The notes under the pieces: model-generated
What the model saw: only the letters and a program-made list of their open reading frames with translations
Databases searched by the model: none
Told to the model about the DNA's origin: nothing
Program-made: the position numbers and the translations under genes
In this document: positions 53,588 through 62,165 of the stretch, one piece after another
How positions within the stretch are numbered: the stretch's first letter is position 1
Layout of the letters: each line of letters starts with the position of its first letter
Source of the DNA: DASXAI01 sp963728985
Lineage (GTDB): Bacteria; Actinomycetota; Acidimicrobiia; Acidimicrobiales; Ilumatobacteraceae
Direction: 5' to 3'
DNA length: 64,000 bases
Assembly (NCBI GenBank): GCA_963728985.1
Contig: CAVSME010000005.1
Coordinates: forward strand, 434,001 to 498,000

Positions 53588-54421
53588 TCACATTCGGCGG
53601 TAGCGGGCCTCCACGAACGAGAAGGCGGCGAACGCGAACAGCGCCAGCGCGGTGAGGAAGAGCAAGACCTGCCCGTAGGCCCGGTCGGCGATCGTGCGCA
53701 ACGTACCGTCGATGCCCTGGGCCTGGTTGGGGTCGTGGTCGATGGCGGCACCGATGAGGAGCACGCCGAGCAAGCCGAACACGACACCGCGCCCGACGGA
53801 GCCGACGAGACCGACGACGGTCGTGCAGCGGCGCATGGGCGGGCCCATGCGCCCCATCTCCAGCTTCTTCTCGAACTTCGTGGTGAGCCCGCGCACGACG
53901 AGGTAGATGCCGCCGGCGGCGATGGCGATGCCGGCGACGGCCACCAGCGCCGGACCGGCGGGCCAGTCGAGCACGCGCGCCGTCCACGACTTCGGCTGCT
54001 GCTCGCCGTTCCCGCTCGAGTGGCCGGCGACAACGCTGATGGCGCTGAAGCAGAAGGCGACGTAGATGGCGCCCTTGCCCACCGACGCCAACCGCTTGGC
54101 CATGCGCTTCTTGTCGTCGTCTTCGTCGCGGTAGCCGGTGGCGGCCTCGCTGAAGCGCCACAGGGCGTACCCGGCGAGGCCGAGCGCCAGCACCACGAGG
54201 ATGCCGCGCCCGAACGGCTGGTCGGCGATGGCCTGGAGCGCGCCCTGCTTGTTGGCCTGCTCCGAGGTGCCGACTCCGAAGGCGAGGCGCACGGCGATCC
54301 CGGCCACGATGGCGTACACGACGCCGCGGGCCACGAAGCCGAGTCGGGCGGTGCGATCGAGCCACTTGCTGTCCGCGGCGCGCTCGGTCGTGACGACGGC
54401 GCCGTGCGCCTTGACGGTCAT
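53588..54421 (-). CDS. DUF1206 membrane protein
   Basis: A 277-residue protein with six membrane helices arranged as three repeats of two. Each repeat begins with an Arg-x-Gly-containing first helix (ARLGFVARGVVYAIVAGIAV, VGKGAIYVAFCFSAISVVAG, VGSVGRGVVFGLLGVLLIGA), each followed after a DP- or Gln-rich loop by FGR- or YGQ-type segments and a second helix. This is the DUF1206 pattern, of unknown function and widespread in actinobacteria. A GTG at 54427 is an alternative start. Confidence 0.85.
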   Translation of the reverse strand: MTVKAHGAVVTTERAADSKWLDRTARLGFVARGVVYAIVAGIAVRLAFGVGTSEQANKQGALQAIADQPFGRGILVVLALGLAGYALWRFSEAATGYRDEDDDKKRMAKRLASVGKGAIYVAFCFSAISVVAGHSSGNGEQQPKSWTARVLDWPAGPALVAVAGIAIAAGGIYLVVRGLTTKFEKKLEMGRMGPPMRRCTTVVGLVGSVGRGVVFGLLGVLLIGAAIDHDPNQAQGIDGTLRTIADRAYGQVLLFLTALALFAFAAFSFVEARYRRM

Positions 54422-54457
54422 GCTCACGGGGATGGAGGTTCCCCTTACCGCCCTCGA

Positions 54458-55582
54458 TCAAACGGCGGCGGCCAAGGCGACGGCGGGATCGACGAGCTCG
54501 ACACCGAGGAACTCGGCGACGGCGGCGTTGGTGACGTGGCCGCCGACGGTGTTGCAGCCGTAGCGCAGCGACGGGTCCGCCGTCGTCGCCGCGGCCGGTC
54601 CGTGGAGGGCGAGCTCGAGGATGTACGGGAGGGTGGCGTTGGTCAGCGCGTAGGTCGACGTGTGCGGTACGGCCCCGGGCATGTTGCCGACGGCGTAGTG
54701 CAGCACGCCGTGCTCCTCGTAGACAGGATCGTTGTGGGTGGTCTCGTGGGTGGTCTCGATGCAGCCACCCTGGTCGACGGCCACGTCGACCAGCACCGAT
54801 CCCCGCTTCATGCCCGCCACCATGTCGGCCGTCACCACGACGGGAGCGCGCCCACCGGCCACCAGGACGGCGCCGATGACGAGGTCGGCCTCGGCCACCG
54901 CCCGCTCGACCGCGCCCCGGTTGGACGCCATCGTGATGATGCGGCCGCGGTGGATCTGGTCGACGAAGCGGAGGCGGTCGAGGTTCTTGTCGAGCAGCCA
55001 CACCTCGGCCTCCATGCCGGCGGCGATCCACGCCGCGTTCCACCCCACGTTGCCGGCGCCGAGCACCACGACCCGCGCCGGGCGCACGCCGGGTGCGCCA
55101 CCGAGGAGCACGCCCCGGCCGCCGTTGTGGCGCTCCAGGTAGTGCGCGCCGACCTGCGTGGCGATCCGCCCGGCCACCTCGCTCATCGGCGCCAGCAGCG
55201 GCAGCGCGCCCGCCGGTAGCTGCACGGTCTCGTAGGCGATGCCGACCGTGCCCGCCGCCAGCAGCGCCTTGGCCACGTCGGGGTAGGCGGCGAGGTGGAG
55301 GTAGGTGAACAGCGTGAGGTCGGGGCGGAGGTAGCAGAGCTCCGACGGCTGCGGCTCCTTCACCTTCACGACCATCGACGCGCTCCACGCGTCCGCCGCG
55401 GTGGGCACGATGGTGGCGCCGGCGGCGGCGTAGTCGCTGTCGGGGATGGCCGAGTCGGTGCCGGCACCGGCCTCGACGCGCACGTCCACGCCGGCGCGCT
55501 CCAGCTCGCGCACGCCGTCAGGCGTCAATGCGACGCGGTGCTCGGCCGTCTTTATCTCTCGGGGCACTCCCACGGTGGGCAC
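54458..55582 (-). CDS. ald: Alanine dehydrogenase
   Basis: A 374-residue NAD-dependent alanine dehydrogenase, interconverting alanine and pyruvate plus ammonia. VGVPREIKTAEHRVALTPDG at the N-terminus includes the substrate Arg; VVKVKEPQPSE holds the substrate Lys; FTYLHLAAYP has the catalytic His; NAD binds at VVVLGAGNVGWNAAWIA (~residue 170); and VDVAVDQGGCIETT carries the catalytic Asp. The start is GTG at 55582, preceded 7 nt upstream by TACGCT, a leaderless arrangement. Confidence 0.94.
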   Translation of the reverse strand: MPTVGVPREIKTAEHRVALTPDGVRELERAGVDVRVEAGAGTDSAIPDSDYAAAGATIVPTAADAWSASMVVKVKEPQPSELCYLRPDLTLFTYLHLAAYPDVAKALLAAGTVGIAYETVQLPAGALPLLAPMSEVAGRIATQVGAHYLERHNGGRGVLLGGAPGVRPARVVVLGAGNVGWNAAWIAAGMEAEVWLLDKNLDRLRFVDQIHRGRIITMASNRGAVERAVAEADLVIGAVLVAGGRAPVVVTADMVAGMKRGSVLVDVAVDQGGCIETTHETTHNDPVYEEHGVLHYAVGNMPGAVPHTSTYALTNATLPYILELALHGPAAATTADPSLRYGCNTVGGHVTNAAVAEFLGVELVDPAVALAAAV

Positions 55583-55589
55583 GCGGCCC

Positions 55590-55595
55590 AGCGTA
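55590..55595 (-). promoter_or_regulatory. Probable -10 element, leaderless ald gene
   Basis: Reverse-strand TACGCT, then 7 nt, then the GTG start of alanine dehydrogenase; no ribosome-binding site. It lies in the 27-bp gap after the cupredoxin gene. Confidence 0.45.
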
Positions 55596-55609
55596 GGGGT
55601 GGTGGGAGA

Positions 55610-56113
55610 TCAACCGATCGTGAAGGCTCCCTGCATCCCGCCGCTCACGTGGAACTTGCAGTAGAAGGCGAGGCTCCCGGACGCCGGCAACGTCACTTCG
55701 ACGGTGGCCTTCTGGCCGGGGTCGAGCCGCTGGTCGATCTTGGCCGCGTCGATGGTGAACGTGTGCGCCTTCTCGCCCTCGTTGTTCAGCTCCACCTTCA
55801 CCTTCGCACCGGCCGGGCCGGTCACGAACGTGGGCCCGAAGTAGAAGTCGTCGAGCTCCATCTCGAGATCGCCGCCGTCCTTGACGGTGCCGGTGCCCTT
55901 GTCGTTCACCGTGCCGGGCAGCGAGACGGGGGCGCTGCCCGCCGGCGCGCTGCTCGCCGTCCCGGAGGCCGAGTCCGACCCTGAGCCCGAACCGGCACCC
56001 GACGCCGTCGTGGTGCCACTGCTGGAACTGGGCTTGTTGTCACCTCCACACGCGGCCATCACCAGCACGAGGGCCATCGCCCCGGCGCCGACACCCAACC
56101 GAAGTCGTCCCAT
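55610..56113 (-). CDS. Cupredoxin-like copper-binding lipoprotein
   Basis: A 167-residue exported protein. Signal peptide MALVLVMAAC with lipobox Cys, a ~50-residue Ser/Gly/Thr linker, then a ~100-residue cupredoxin domain (FYFGPTFVTGPAGAKVKVEL). The type I copper ligands are seen as His in KAHTFTID and Cys, His and Met in YCKFHVSGGMQG. It is likely a small electron-transfer protein or copper-binding protein on the outer face of the membrane. GTG at 56116 is an alternative start. It could be co-transcribed with ald. Confidence 0.84.
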   Translation of the reverse strand: MGRLRLGVGAGAMALVLVMAACGGDNKPSSSSGTTTASGAGSGSGSDSASGTASSAPAGSAPVSLPGTVNDKGTGTVKDGGDLEMELDDFYFGPTFVTGPAGAKVKVELNNEGEKAHTFTIDAAKIDQRLDPGQKATVEVTLPASGSLAFYCKFHVSGGMQGAFTIG

Positions 56114-56188
56114 CACGGCCTCCTCGCGTCACCGCCCGAATCACCTACGAGCCCGACCGGCGAGTGGATTGCTCGGCGTCCCGGCGCC

Positions 56189-57622
56189 TCATCCCGTCCT
56201 GATCATCACGTGCTTCAGCTCGGTGTACGCGTCGATGGCGTACACGGACATGTCCTTGCCCACGCCCGACTGCTTGAACCCACCGTGCGGCATCTCGGAG
56301 ACGAGCGGGCCGTGGTCGTTCACCCAGACGGTGCCGAACCGCAGCGCGTTGGCCACCCGCATGGCCCGGCCCACGTCCGTCGTCCACACCGACGCCGCCA
56401 GCCCGTAATCGACCCCGTTCGCCCATGCGACCGCCTCGGCATCGTCGGTGAAGCGCTGCACGGTCACCACCGGCCCGAAGACCTCGCGCTGGACGATCTC
56501 GCTGTCCTGCGCCACGCCGGCGATGACGGTGGGCTCGTAGTAGAAGCCGTCGCGATCAGCGGCCTGGCCACCGGTGACGGCGTCGCCCCCGGCGGCGATG
56601 GCGCGCTCGACGAAGGCGGCGACGCGATCGCGCTGATCGGACGAGACGACCGGACCCAGCTCGGTGGCGGCGTCACTCGGATCGCCGACCACCAGCGATT
56701 GCGCCGCCTCGGCCAGACCGGCGACGAAGTCGTCGTGCACTCGCGGTCCGGCGAGCACGCGGGTGGCGGCCGTGCAGTCCTGCCCGGCGTTGTAGTAGCC
56801 GAACAGGCGCACGCCGGCGATGGCGGCCTCGACGTCGGCGTCGTCGAACACCACGACCGGTGCCTTGCCCCCGAGCTCGAGGTGGACGCGCTTGAGCGTG
56901 TCGGCCGCCGCCCTCATCACCGCCTGCCCGGTCGTCACCTCGCCGGTGATGGACACGATGGCCACCTTCGGGTGGGCCACGAGGGCGGCGCCGCAGTGCT
57001 CGCCGTCGCCGGTGATCACGTTGAACACACCGGGCGGGAAGATGTCGGCGGCCAGCTCGGCGAGGCGGAGGGCGGTGAGGGGAGTCAGCTCGGAGGGCTT
57101 CAGGACCACCGGGCAGCCGGCGGCCAGCGCCGGCCCCACCTTCCAGCCGGCCATCATCATGGGGTAGTTCCACGGCGCGATGAGGCCGGCCACGCCGAGT
57201 GGTTCGCGCCGCAGGATCGAGGTGTAGCCCGTGAGGTACTCGCCCGGTGCCTGCGTGGCCGAGACGCGCGCGGCGCCCGCGAAGAAGCGGAGGTTGTCGA
57301 CGACGAACGCCACCTCGGGGGGCGTGACGGCGATCGGCTTGCCCACGTTCTGGCTCTCGACGCGCACCAGCTCGTCACCGTCGGCTTCGATGGCGTCGGC
57401 GAAGCGCAGCAGGGCCGCCGCCCGCGTCGCCGGGGTGGCCCCGGCCCACTCGTCGAACGCGGCAGCAGCGGCGTCGACCGCGCGGTCGACGTCGCCGGCG
57501 CCCGAGGCCGCCACTTCGGCCATCGGCTCGCCGGTGGCAGGGTCGATCACCGCGTCGGTGCGACCGTCCATCGAGTCCACCCAGGTGCCGCCAATGAAGT
57601 TGGAGCGGTAGGTGGTGAGCAT
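56189..57622 (-). CDS. Aldehyde dehydrogenase, probably gamma-aminobutyraldehyde type
   Basis: A 477-residue NAD(P)-dependent aldehyde dehydrogenase. The catalytic Glu is in HLELGGKAPVVVFDDAD (~253) and the catalytic Cys in YYNAGQDCTAATRV (~287), with GLIAPWNYPMMM and EVFGPVVTVQRF as further marks. The GQDCTA context resembles gamma-aminobutyraldehyde dehydrogenase of putrescine catabolism. This fits its position divergent from a Pot-type polyamine transporter across 153 bp. Substrate assignment is by context and motif resemblance, not proof. A binding site for a shared regulator is not evident. Confidence 0.85.
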   Translation of the reverse strand: MLTTYRSNFIGGTWVDSMDGRTDAVIDPATGEPMAEVAASGAGDVDRAVDAAAAAFDEWAGATPATRAAALLRFADAIEADGDELVRVESQNVGKPIAVTPPEVAFVVDNLRFFAGAARVSATQAPGEYLTGYTSILRREPLGVAGLIAPWNYPMMMAGWKVGPALAAGCPVVLKPSELTPLTALRLAELAADIFPPGVFNVITGDGEHCGAALVAHPKVAIVSITGEVTTGQAVMRAAADTLKRVHLELGGKAPVVVFDDADVEAAIAGVRLFGYYNAGQDCTAATRVLAGPRVHDDFVAGLAEAAQSLVVGDPSDAATELGPVVSSDQRDRVAAFVERAIAAGGDAVTGGQAADRDGFYYEPTVIAGVAQDSEIVQREVFGPVVTVQRFTDDAEAVAWANGVDYGLAASVWTTDVGRAMRVANALRFGTVWVNDHGPLVSEMPHGGFKQSGVGKDMSVYAIDAYTELKHVMIRTG

Positions 57623-57775
57623 GCGGCGATCTTGACCGCGAGGGACCCGTGGGGCAAGGAGCTCCGTTGCGATGTCATGAACAGAGCACCGAACCCTCGA
57701 TCCGCACCAGCGTCGGTGGCATGATCCGGCCCGCCTATTGTCGGGGCGCGCCGGGAGGGAGGAGGGAACCAGGAG

Positions 57776-58900
57776 GTGTCGGAGGACCGCGGATCGGTCG
57801 AGCTCGACGGGGTGACGAAGCGCTTCGGTGCGACCGTCGCGGTCGACCACCTCGATCTGGCGATCCGGCCTGGCGAGTTCCTGTCCCTCCTCGGTCCCAG
57901 CGGCTGCGGCAAGACCACGACGTTGCGCATGCTCGCCGGCTTCGAGCAGCCCGACGAGGGGTGGATCCGCATCAGCGGCGAGTACGTGCAGCACGTCCCC
58001 GCCCACAAGCGCGACGTCAACACCGTCTTCCAGCACTACGCCCTGTTCCCCCACATGACGGTGGCGGAGAACGTCGCCTACGGCCTGCGCCAGCGCCACG
58101 AGGACCGCCGCACTGTTCGCCGCAAGGTCGTCGAGGCGCTCGAGATGGTGAAGATGACGCCGCTCGCCAACCGCAAGCCGCGCCAGCTCTCGGGGGGGCA
58201 GCAGCAGCGGGTGGCGCTGGCGCGAGCGCTCGTGAAGCGGCCCGCCGTGCTCCTGCTCGACGAACCCCTCGGCGCGCTCGATCGCAAGCTGCGCCAGGAG
58301 ATGCAGATCGAGCTGAAGCTCCTGCAGGTCGACGTGGGCATCACGTTCGTCTTCGTCACGCACGATCAAGAGGAAGCGCTGTCGATGTCGGATCGCATCG
58401 CCGTCATGCTCGACGGACATGTCGAACAGCTGGCCGATCCCGACACGGTCTACGACGAGCCGGCGTCGGCGTTCGTGGCCGGGTTCATCGGGCAGAACAA
58501 CTTCTTCACCGGCGTCACCGACGCCACCGGTCGGGGCCTCCACAGCGACGGCTGCGCCATCATCGCCGGTCGCTCGGCGCCGGGCGTGGTGGGCGGCGGG
58601 GGCGGGATCGCCGCCGTGCGCCCGGAGGCGATCGAGGTGACCGCCGACGACCTCGGGCCGGGGGTGAACCGGGTGGAGGGTGTGCTGGCGGGGACGTCCC
58701 ACCTCGGTGACGTGATCCAGTTCGTGGTGCGCACGGGCGACCGCGAGCTGCTCAGCCGCCGCCCCCGGCACCGCATGCCGAAGCTGCAGCCGGGCCAGCG
58801 GGTCTGGTGCCAATGGGACGAGGCGCACGTGCACCTCTTCCCCGACACCCAGGCTGGCCTCGTGATGGCCGATCCGGCCGAAGAAGCGACGCCGGCGTGA
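57776..58900 (+). CDS. potA: Polyamine-type ABC transporter ATPase (PotA-like)
   Basis: A 374-residue ABC ATPase. Walker A is GPSGCGKTTTLRML (~residue 42), Q-loop VFQHYALFPHMT, signature QLSGGQQQRVALARAL, Walker B LLLDEPLGALD, and switch His in FVFVTHDQEEAL. A C-terminal TOBE domain (~245-365) marks the spermidine/putrescine and iron importer branch. GTG start at 57776; GGGAGGGAGGAGGG upstream is a strong ribosome-binding region. A TATTGT hexamer at 57736-57741 may be the -10. First gene of the transporter operon. Confidence 0.9.
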   Translation: MSEDRGSVELDGVTKRFGATVAVDHLDLAIRPGEFLSLLGPSGCGKTTTLRMLAGFEQPDEGWIRISGEYVQHVPAHKRDVNTVFQHYALFPHMTVAENVAYGLRQRHEDRRTVRRKVVEALEMVKMTPLANRKPRQLSGGQQQRVALARALVKRPAVLLLDEPLGALDRKLRQEMQIELKLLQVDVGITFVFVTHDQEEALSMSDRIAVMLDGHVEQLADPDTVYDEPASAFVAGFIGQNNFFTGVTDATGRGLHSDGCAIIAGRSAPGVVGGGGGIAAVRPEAIEVTADDLGPGVNRVEGVLAGTSHLGDVIQFVVRTGDRELLSRRPRHRMPKLQPGQRVWCQWDEAHVHLFPDTQAGLVMADPAEEATPA

Positions 58901-58936
58901 CCCGCCACGATCGAGACACTGACGGAGGAGATGTGC

Positions 58937-60157
58937 ATGGCTGACGACGAGATCCGGATCCTGGCTGACGGCCCGGGGGCCGCCCGGCTGCGGGGCGAGC
59001 TCACCCGCCGCGGGTTCCTCGGCGTGGCCGGCCTGGGCGCCGCCAGCCTGGCCTTCCTGGCCGCCTGTGGTGGCGACAACTCCTCGGGCTCCTCGGCCAC
59101 CACCGGCGGGACGGCGGCGAGTGCCACGACGGGCACGGCAGCCGGGACCACCGGGGCAGCGGGCAGCGTGGACCCGGCGGCGACGTCGTTCAACCTCTAC
59201 ACCTGGGCGGACTACGACGATCCCGATCTGATGAAGAGCTTCGGCACCATCACCATCGACGTCTACAACTCGAACGAGGAGGCCATCGCCAAGCTCGAAG
59301 CGTCCAAGGGGACGAGTGGCTACGACCTGGTGGTGCCGTCCGGGCCGTACATCCCGCAGATGGCGGCCAAGGGATTGCTCGAAGTGCTCGACCTGTCGCT
59401 CATCACGAACTTCAAGAACCTGGCGGCGCCGTACATCAACCAGTCGTTCGACCCGGGCAACAAGTACTCCGTGTGCAAGGACTTCGGCTCGACCGGATGG
59501 ATCTACGACAACTCGGTGATCAAGACCCCCATCACGTCGTGGTCCGACTTCATGAAGGCGGCGCAGAACGAGGGCAGCGGCCTCACCTCATTGCTCGACG
59601 CCGCGCCCGACGTGTGTGGCATCTACTTCTGGGCCAACGGGATCGACTGGAACACCGAGGACACCGCCCAGCTCGATGCCTGCGAGGACGTCATCGTCAA
59701 CCAGCTGGCCCCGCACGTGAAGGCGTTCAACTCCTACCCCGGCATCGAGCTGGCCCAGGGCAACTACCTGCTGTCACAGGTGTTCAACGGCGACGCCCGC
59801 CAGGGCCTGCTGTCGGTCGACGACCCCGAGCGCTACACGTGGGGCTTCGGCGCGCCGACGAGCGAGTTGTGGATGGACAACTGGTGCATCCTCAAGGGGG
59901 CCAAGAACCGTGATGCCGCCTACAACTTCCTCAACTTCATCCTGACGCCGGAGAACTCCGCGACGGATCTCGCCTTCCACGGTTACGACACGGGCATCAC
60001 CGGTGTGCGTGACCTGCTGCCGAAGGACACCAAGTTCCTCGACATGGTGTTCCTGTCGCCCGACCTGCTGAAGACGCTGGTGACCGGTGAGGTGAACAGC
60101 GCGCAGGATCGCCAGGTCGCCATCCTCGACAAGGCCAAGGCCAAGGCCGGCGGGTGA
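58937..60157 (+). CDS. potD: Polyamine-type ABC transporter substrate-binding lipoprotein (PotD-like)
   Basis: A 406-residue extracellular solute-binding protein. It has a twin-arginine signal, LTRRGFLGVAGLGAA, ending in a lipobox LAAC, so it is exported folded through Tat and lipid-anchored. The mature part begins TSFNLYTWADYDDPDLMKSF, the typical PotD/PotF start; NEEAIAKLEASKGTSGYDLV follows. GGAGGAG precedes the ATG at 58937 by 7 nt, better spacing than for the ATG at 58931. It ends GTGA, overlapping the permease. Spermidine or putrescine is the most likely ligand from family resemblance. Confidence 0.9.
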   Translation: MADDEIRILADGPGAARLRGELTRRGFLGVAGLGAASLAFLAACGGDNSSGSSATTGGTAASATTGTAAGTTGAAGSVDPAATSFNLYTWADYDDPDLMKSFGTITIDVYNSNEEAIAKLEASKGTSGYDLVVPSGPYIPQMAAKGLLEVLDLSLITNFKNLAAPYINQSFDPGNKYSVCKDFGSTGWIYDNSVIKTPITSWSDFMKAAQNEGSGLTSLLDAAPDVCGIYFWANGIDWNTEDTAQLDACEDVIVNQLAPHVKAFNSYPGIELAQGNYLLSQVFNGDARQGLLSVDDPERYTWGFGAPTSELWMDNWCILKGAKNRDAAYNFLNFILTPENSATDLAFHGYDTGITGVRDLLPKDTKFLDMVFLSPDLLKTLVTGEVNSAQDRQVAILDKAKAKAGG

Positions 60158-61104
60158 GCGAACGGGCCCGGCGGCGCGGGCCGAAGTTCGCGCTGGCCCT
60201 CCCGTCATGGGTCTGGTACCTGGCGTTCTTCGTCGTGCCGCTGGCGTTCATCGTCGTCTACAGCTTCGGCTACAAGCCGCCGATCAACAGCTCGGCCAGC
60301 TCCATCGGCCTCGATCGGCTCTCGCTCGACAACTACAGCAACGCCCTGTCCGGCGATCTTTTCGACGTGTTCACCCGGACGCTGCGCATCTCGATCTTGG
60401 GCACGGCGCTGTGCCTCGTGATCGCGTTCCCACTGGCGTACTGGCTGGCGGTGAAGGTGCCGTCGCGGTGGCGCGGTCTGCTGCTCGGACTCGTGATCGT
60501 GCCGTTCTGGACGAGCTTCCTCATCCGCACCGTCGCGTGGCGGATCGTGCTCAGCTCGAACGGGTTCCTCTCGCACTGGATGCAGACCGTGGGGCTGCGC
60601 GACACGCCGATCCGCTTCCTCGACACGCGCGAGGCCGTGCAACTCGGCGTCGTCTACAACTACCTGCCGCTCATGATCTTCCCGCTCTTCGTCGCCCTCG
60701 ATCGCCTCGACCCGGCGTTGCGGGAGGCGAGCAAGGACCTCGGTGCCAGTCGCGTGCGCACGTTCGTCCAGGTGACGCTGCCGCTGGCGATGCCCGGTGT
60801 CGTGGCCGGTCTGCTGCTGGTCTTCATCCCGCTGTCGGGTGACTACATCACCGCGTCGGTGCTCGGTGGCGCCAGGGGGAACATGGTGGGCGCCATGGTG
60901 GCCAGCCAGTTCCAGTCGGCGCAGAACTGGGCCCAGGGGTCGGCCATGTCGGTGCTGTTGATCGGCATGATCCTGGCCTGCATCCTCGTGGCCGGTGCCA
61001 TCGCCCTCGTGGTGCGCACGGTGCTGCGGCGGGCCCGGTCGATCGCGCTGCCGCCGTCGGCCGCTCCTGCCCCCCCGGCGTGGCGCCTGGAGCCGGTGGC
61101 GTGA
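60154..61104 (+). CDS. potB: Polyamine-type ABC transporter permease (PotB-like)
   Basis: A 316-residue permease with six membrane helices of the BPD_transp_1 type. The EAA loop that contacts the ATPase is LREASKDLGASRVRTFVQVTLPLAMPG (~residues 187-213, within the family consensus EAxxDLGAsxxxxFxxVxLP). The first helix is preceded by a basic cytosolic head. GTG start overlapping the potD stop by 4 bp. The C-terminal ~25 residues are Pro/Ala-rich. Confidence 0.9.
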   Translation: MSERARRRGPKFALALPSWVWYLAFFVVPLAFIVVYSFGYKPPINSSASSIGLDRLSLDNYSNALSGDLFDVFTRTLRISILGTALCLVIAFPLAYWLAVKVPSRWRGLLLGLVIVPFWTSFLIRTVAWRIVLSSNGFLSHWMQTVGLRDTPIRFLDTREAVQLGVVYNYLPLMIFPLFVALDRLDPALREASKDLGASRVRTFVQVTLPLAMPGVVAGLLLVFIPLSGDYITASVLGGARGNMVGAMVASQFQSAQNWAQGSAMSVLLIGMILACILVAGAIALVVRTVLRRARSIALPPSAAPAPPAWRLEPVA

Positions 61105-61225
61105 GCGAGCGAAGCGAGCTCATCGAAGACACGGTGCCTTGGTCGCCGCGCAGCGGCGAGATGCTCAGTGGTGCCCCGTGCAGCGCGCCGGGCCGAACCC
61201 GCGCTCATGATGGGAGCGCGCACCA
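61105..61225 (+). other. Intergenic stretch with inverted repeats between potB and potC
   Basis: 121 bp that break an otherwise overlapping operon. It holds GAGCGAAGCGAGCTC, an imperfect palindrome, followed by GCCGC-GCA-GCGGC. The palindromic word resembles the CGAGCGCAGCGAG core of the intergenic repeat family and the GCGAAGCGG word of the gltB-gltD repeats, but the rest does not match either. A GGGAG ribosome-binding site for potC is at the end. Confidence 0.5.
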
Positions 61226-62119
61226 GTGAGCACCGTCGCCCTGCCCGTCGAGGCCAGGCCGACGACCGACGCGGCCCGAGCGCCCCGGCGCCGGCGCCGC
61301 TTCGACGTCGTCACGTTCGGGCTCGGCGCCTGGTCGATCCTCGTGTACGTGTTCCTGTTCGTGCCGATCGGCTTCGTGGTGGCCCACTCGTTCACCGACA
61401 GCAACTCGTTCCTGATCTGGGGCGGATTCACGACGCGCTGGTACAGCGAGTTGTGGGAGAACGAGCCCTTGAAGCAGGCGCTGAAGAACTCGCTCGTCGC
61501 CGCGCTGGGCAGCACGGTGATCGCCGTCGTCCTCGGTGGCTTCGCCGGCGTGGCGCTGGCCCGGCGGGGCGGCGGTTGGGTGAAGCCGTTCCTCGCCCTC
61601 GTGTTCCTCATCCTGGTGACGCCCGAGATCGTCGACGCCATCGGCTACCTGATCTGGTTCGTGCGCATCGGGGGTCCGCTCGACGACGGGTACGTCCGCC
61701 TGTGGATCGGTCACTCGGTGTTCTCGTCGGCCGTCGTGACGCTCATCGTGCGGGCCCGTCTCGCCGGGCTCGACGAGAGCCTGGAGGAGGCGGCGGCCGA
61801 CCTGGGGGCGACCCCGGCGCGGGCGTTCCGGCAGATCACGTTGCCGCTGATCGCCCCCGCCCTGCTCGCCGGCGGCCTGCTGGCGTTCACGTTCAGCCTC
61901 GACAACACGATCGTCTCGCAGTTCGTGAGCGTGGCCGGCAAGACCACGTTCCCCGTCTACGTCTTCTCCTCCGTGCGCCAGGTGATGAAGCCCGACGTCG
62001 GCGCCGCCGCCACCCTGATGCTGGCGCTCACGCTCGTCGCGCTGGGGGTCGTGGCCCTCGTCCTGCGCCGGTCGGGCGACTCGTCGAGCGACGTCGCCGC
62101 CACCCTCGCGGGAGGCTGA
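61226..62119 (+). CDS. potC: Polyamine-type ABC transporter permease (PotC-like)
   Basis: A 297-residue permease with six membrane helices. The EAA loop LEEAAADLGATPARAFRQITLPLIAP (~residues 184-209) is clear, and TFSLDNTIVSQFVS is the conserved sixth-helix region of PotC. A GTG start at 61226 has GGGAG about 15 nt upstream. It forms the second half of the heterodimeric channel with PotB. Separated from potB by 121 bp with inverted repeats, yet almost certainly the same operon. Confidence 0.9.
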   Translation: MSTVALPVEARPTTDAARAPRRRRRFDVVTFGLGAWSILVYVFLFVPIGFVVAHSFTDSNSFLIWGGFTTRWYSELWENEPLKQALKNSLVAALGSTVIAVVLGGFAGVALARRGGGWVKPFLALVFLILVTPEIVDAIGYLIWFVRIGGPLDDGYVRLWIGHSVFSSAVVTLIVRARLAGLDESLEEAAADLGATPARAFRQITLPLIAPALLAGGLLAFTFSLDNTIVSQFVSVAGKTTFPVYVFSSVRQVMKPDVGAAATLMLALTLVALGVVALVLRRSGDSSSDVAATLAGG

Positions 62120-62165
62120 CGACCCGCCGCGGTGGCCGCGCTCGCGCACTAGCCTCAGATCGAGC

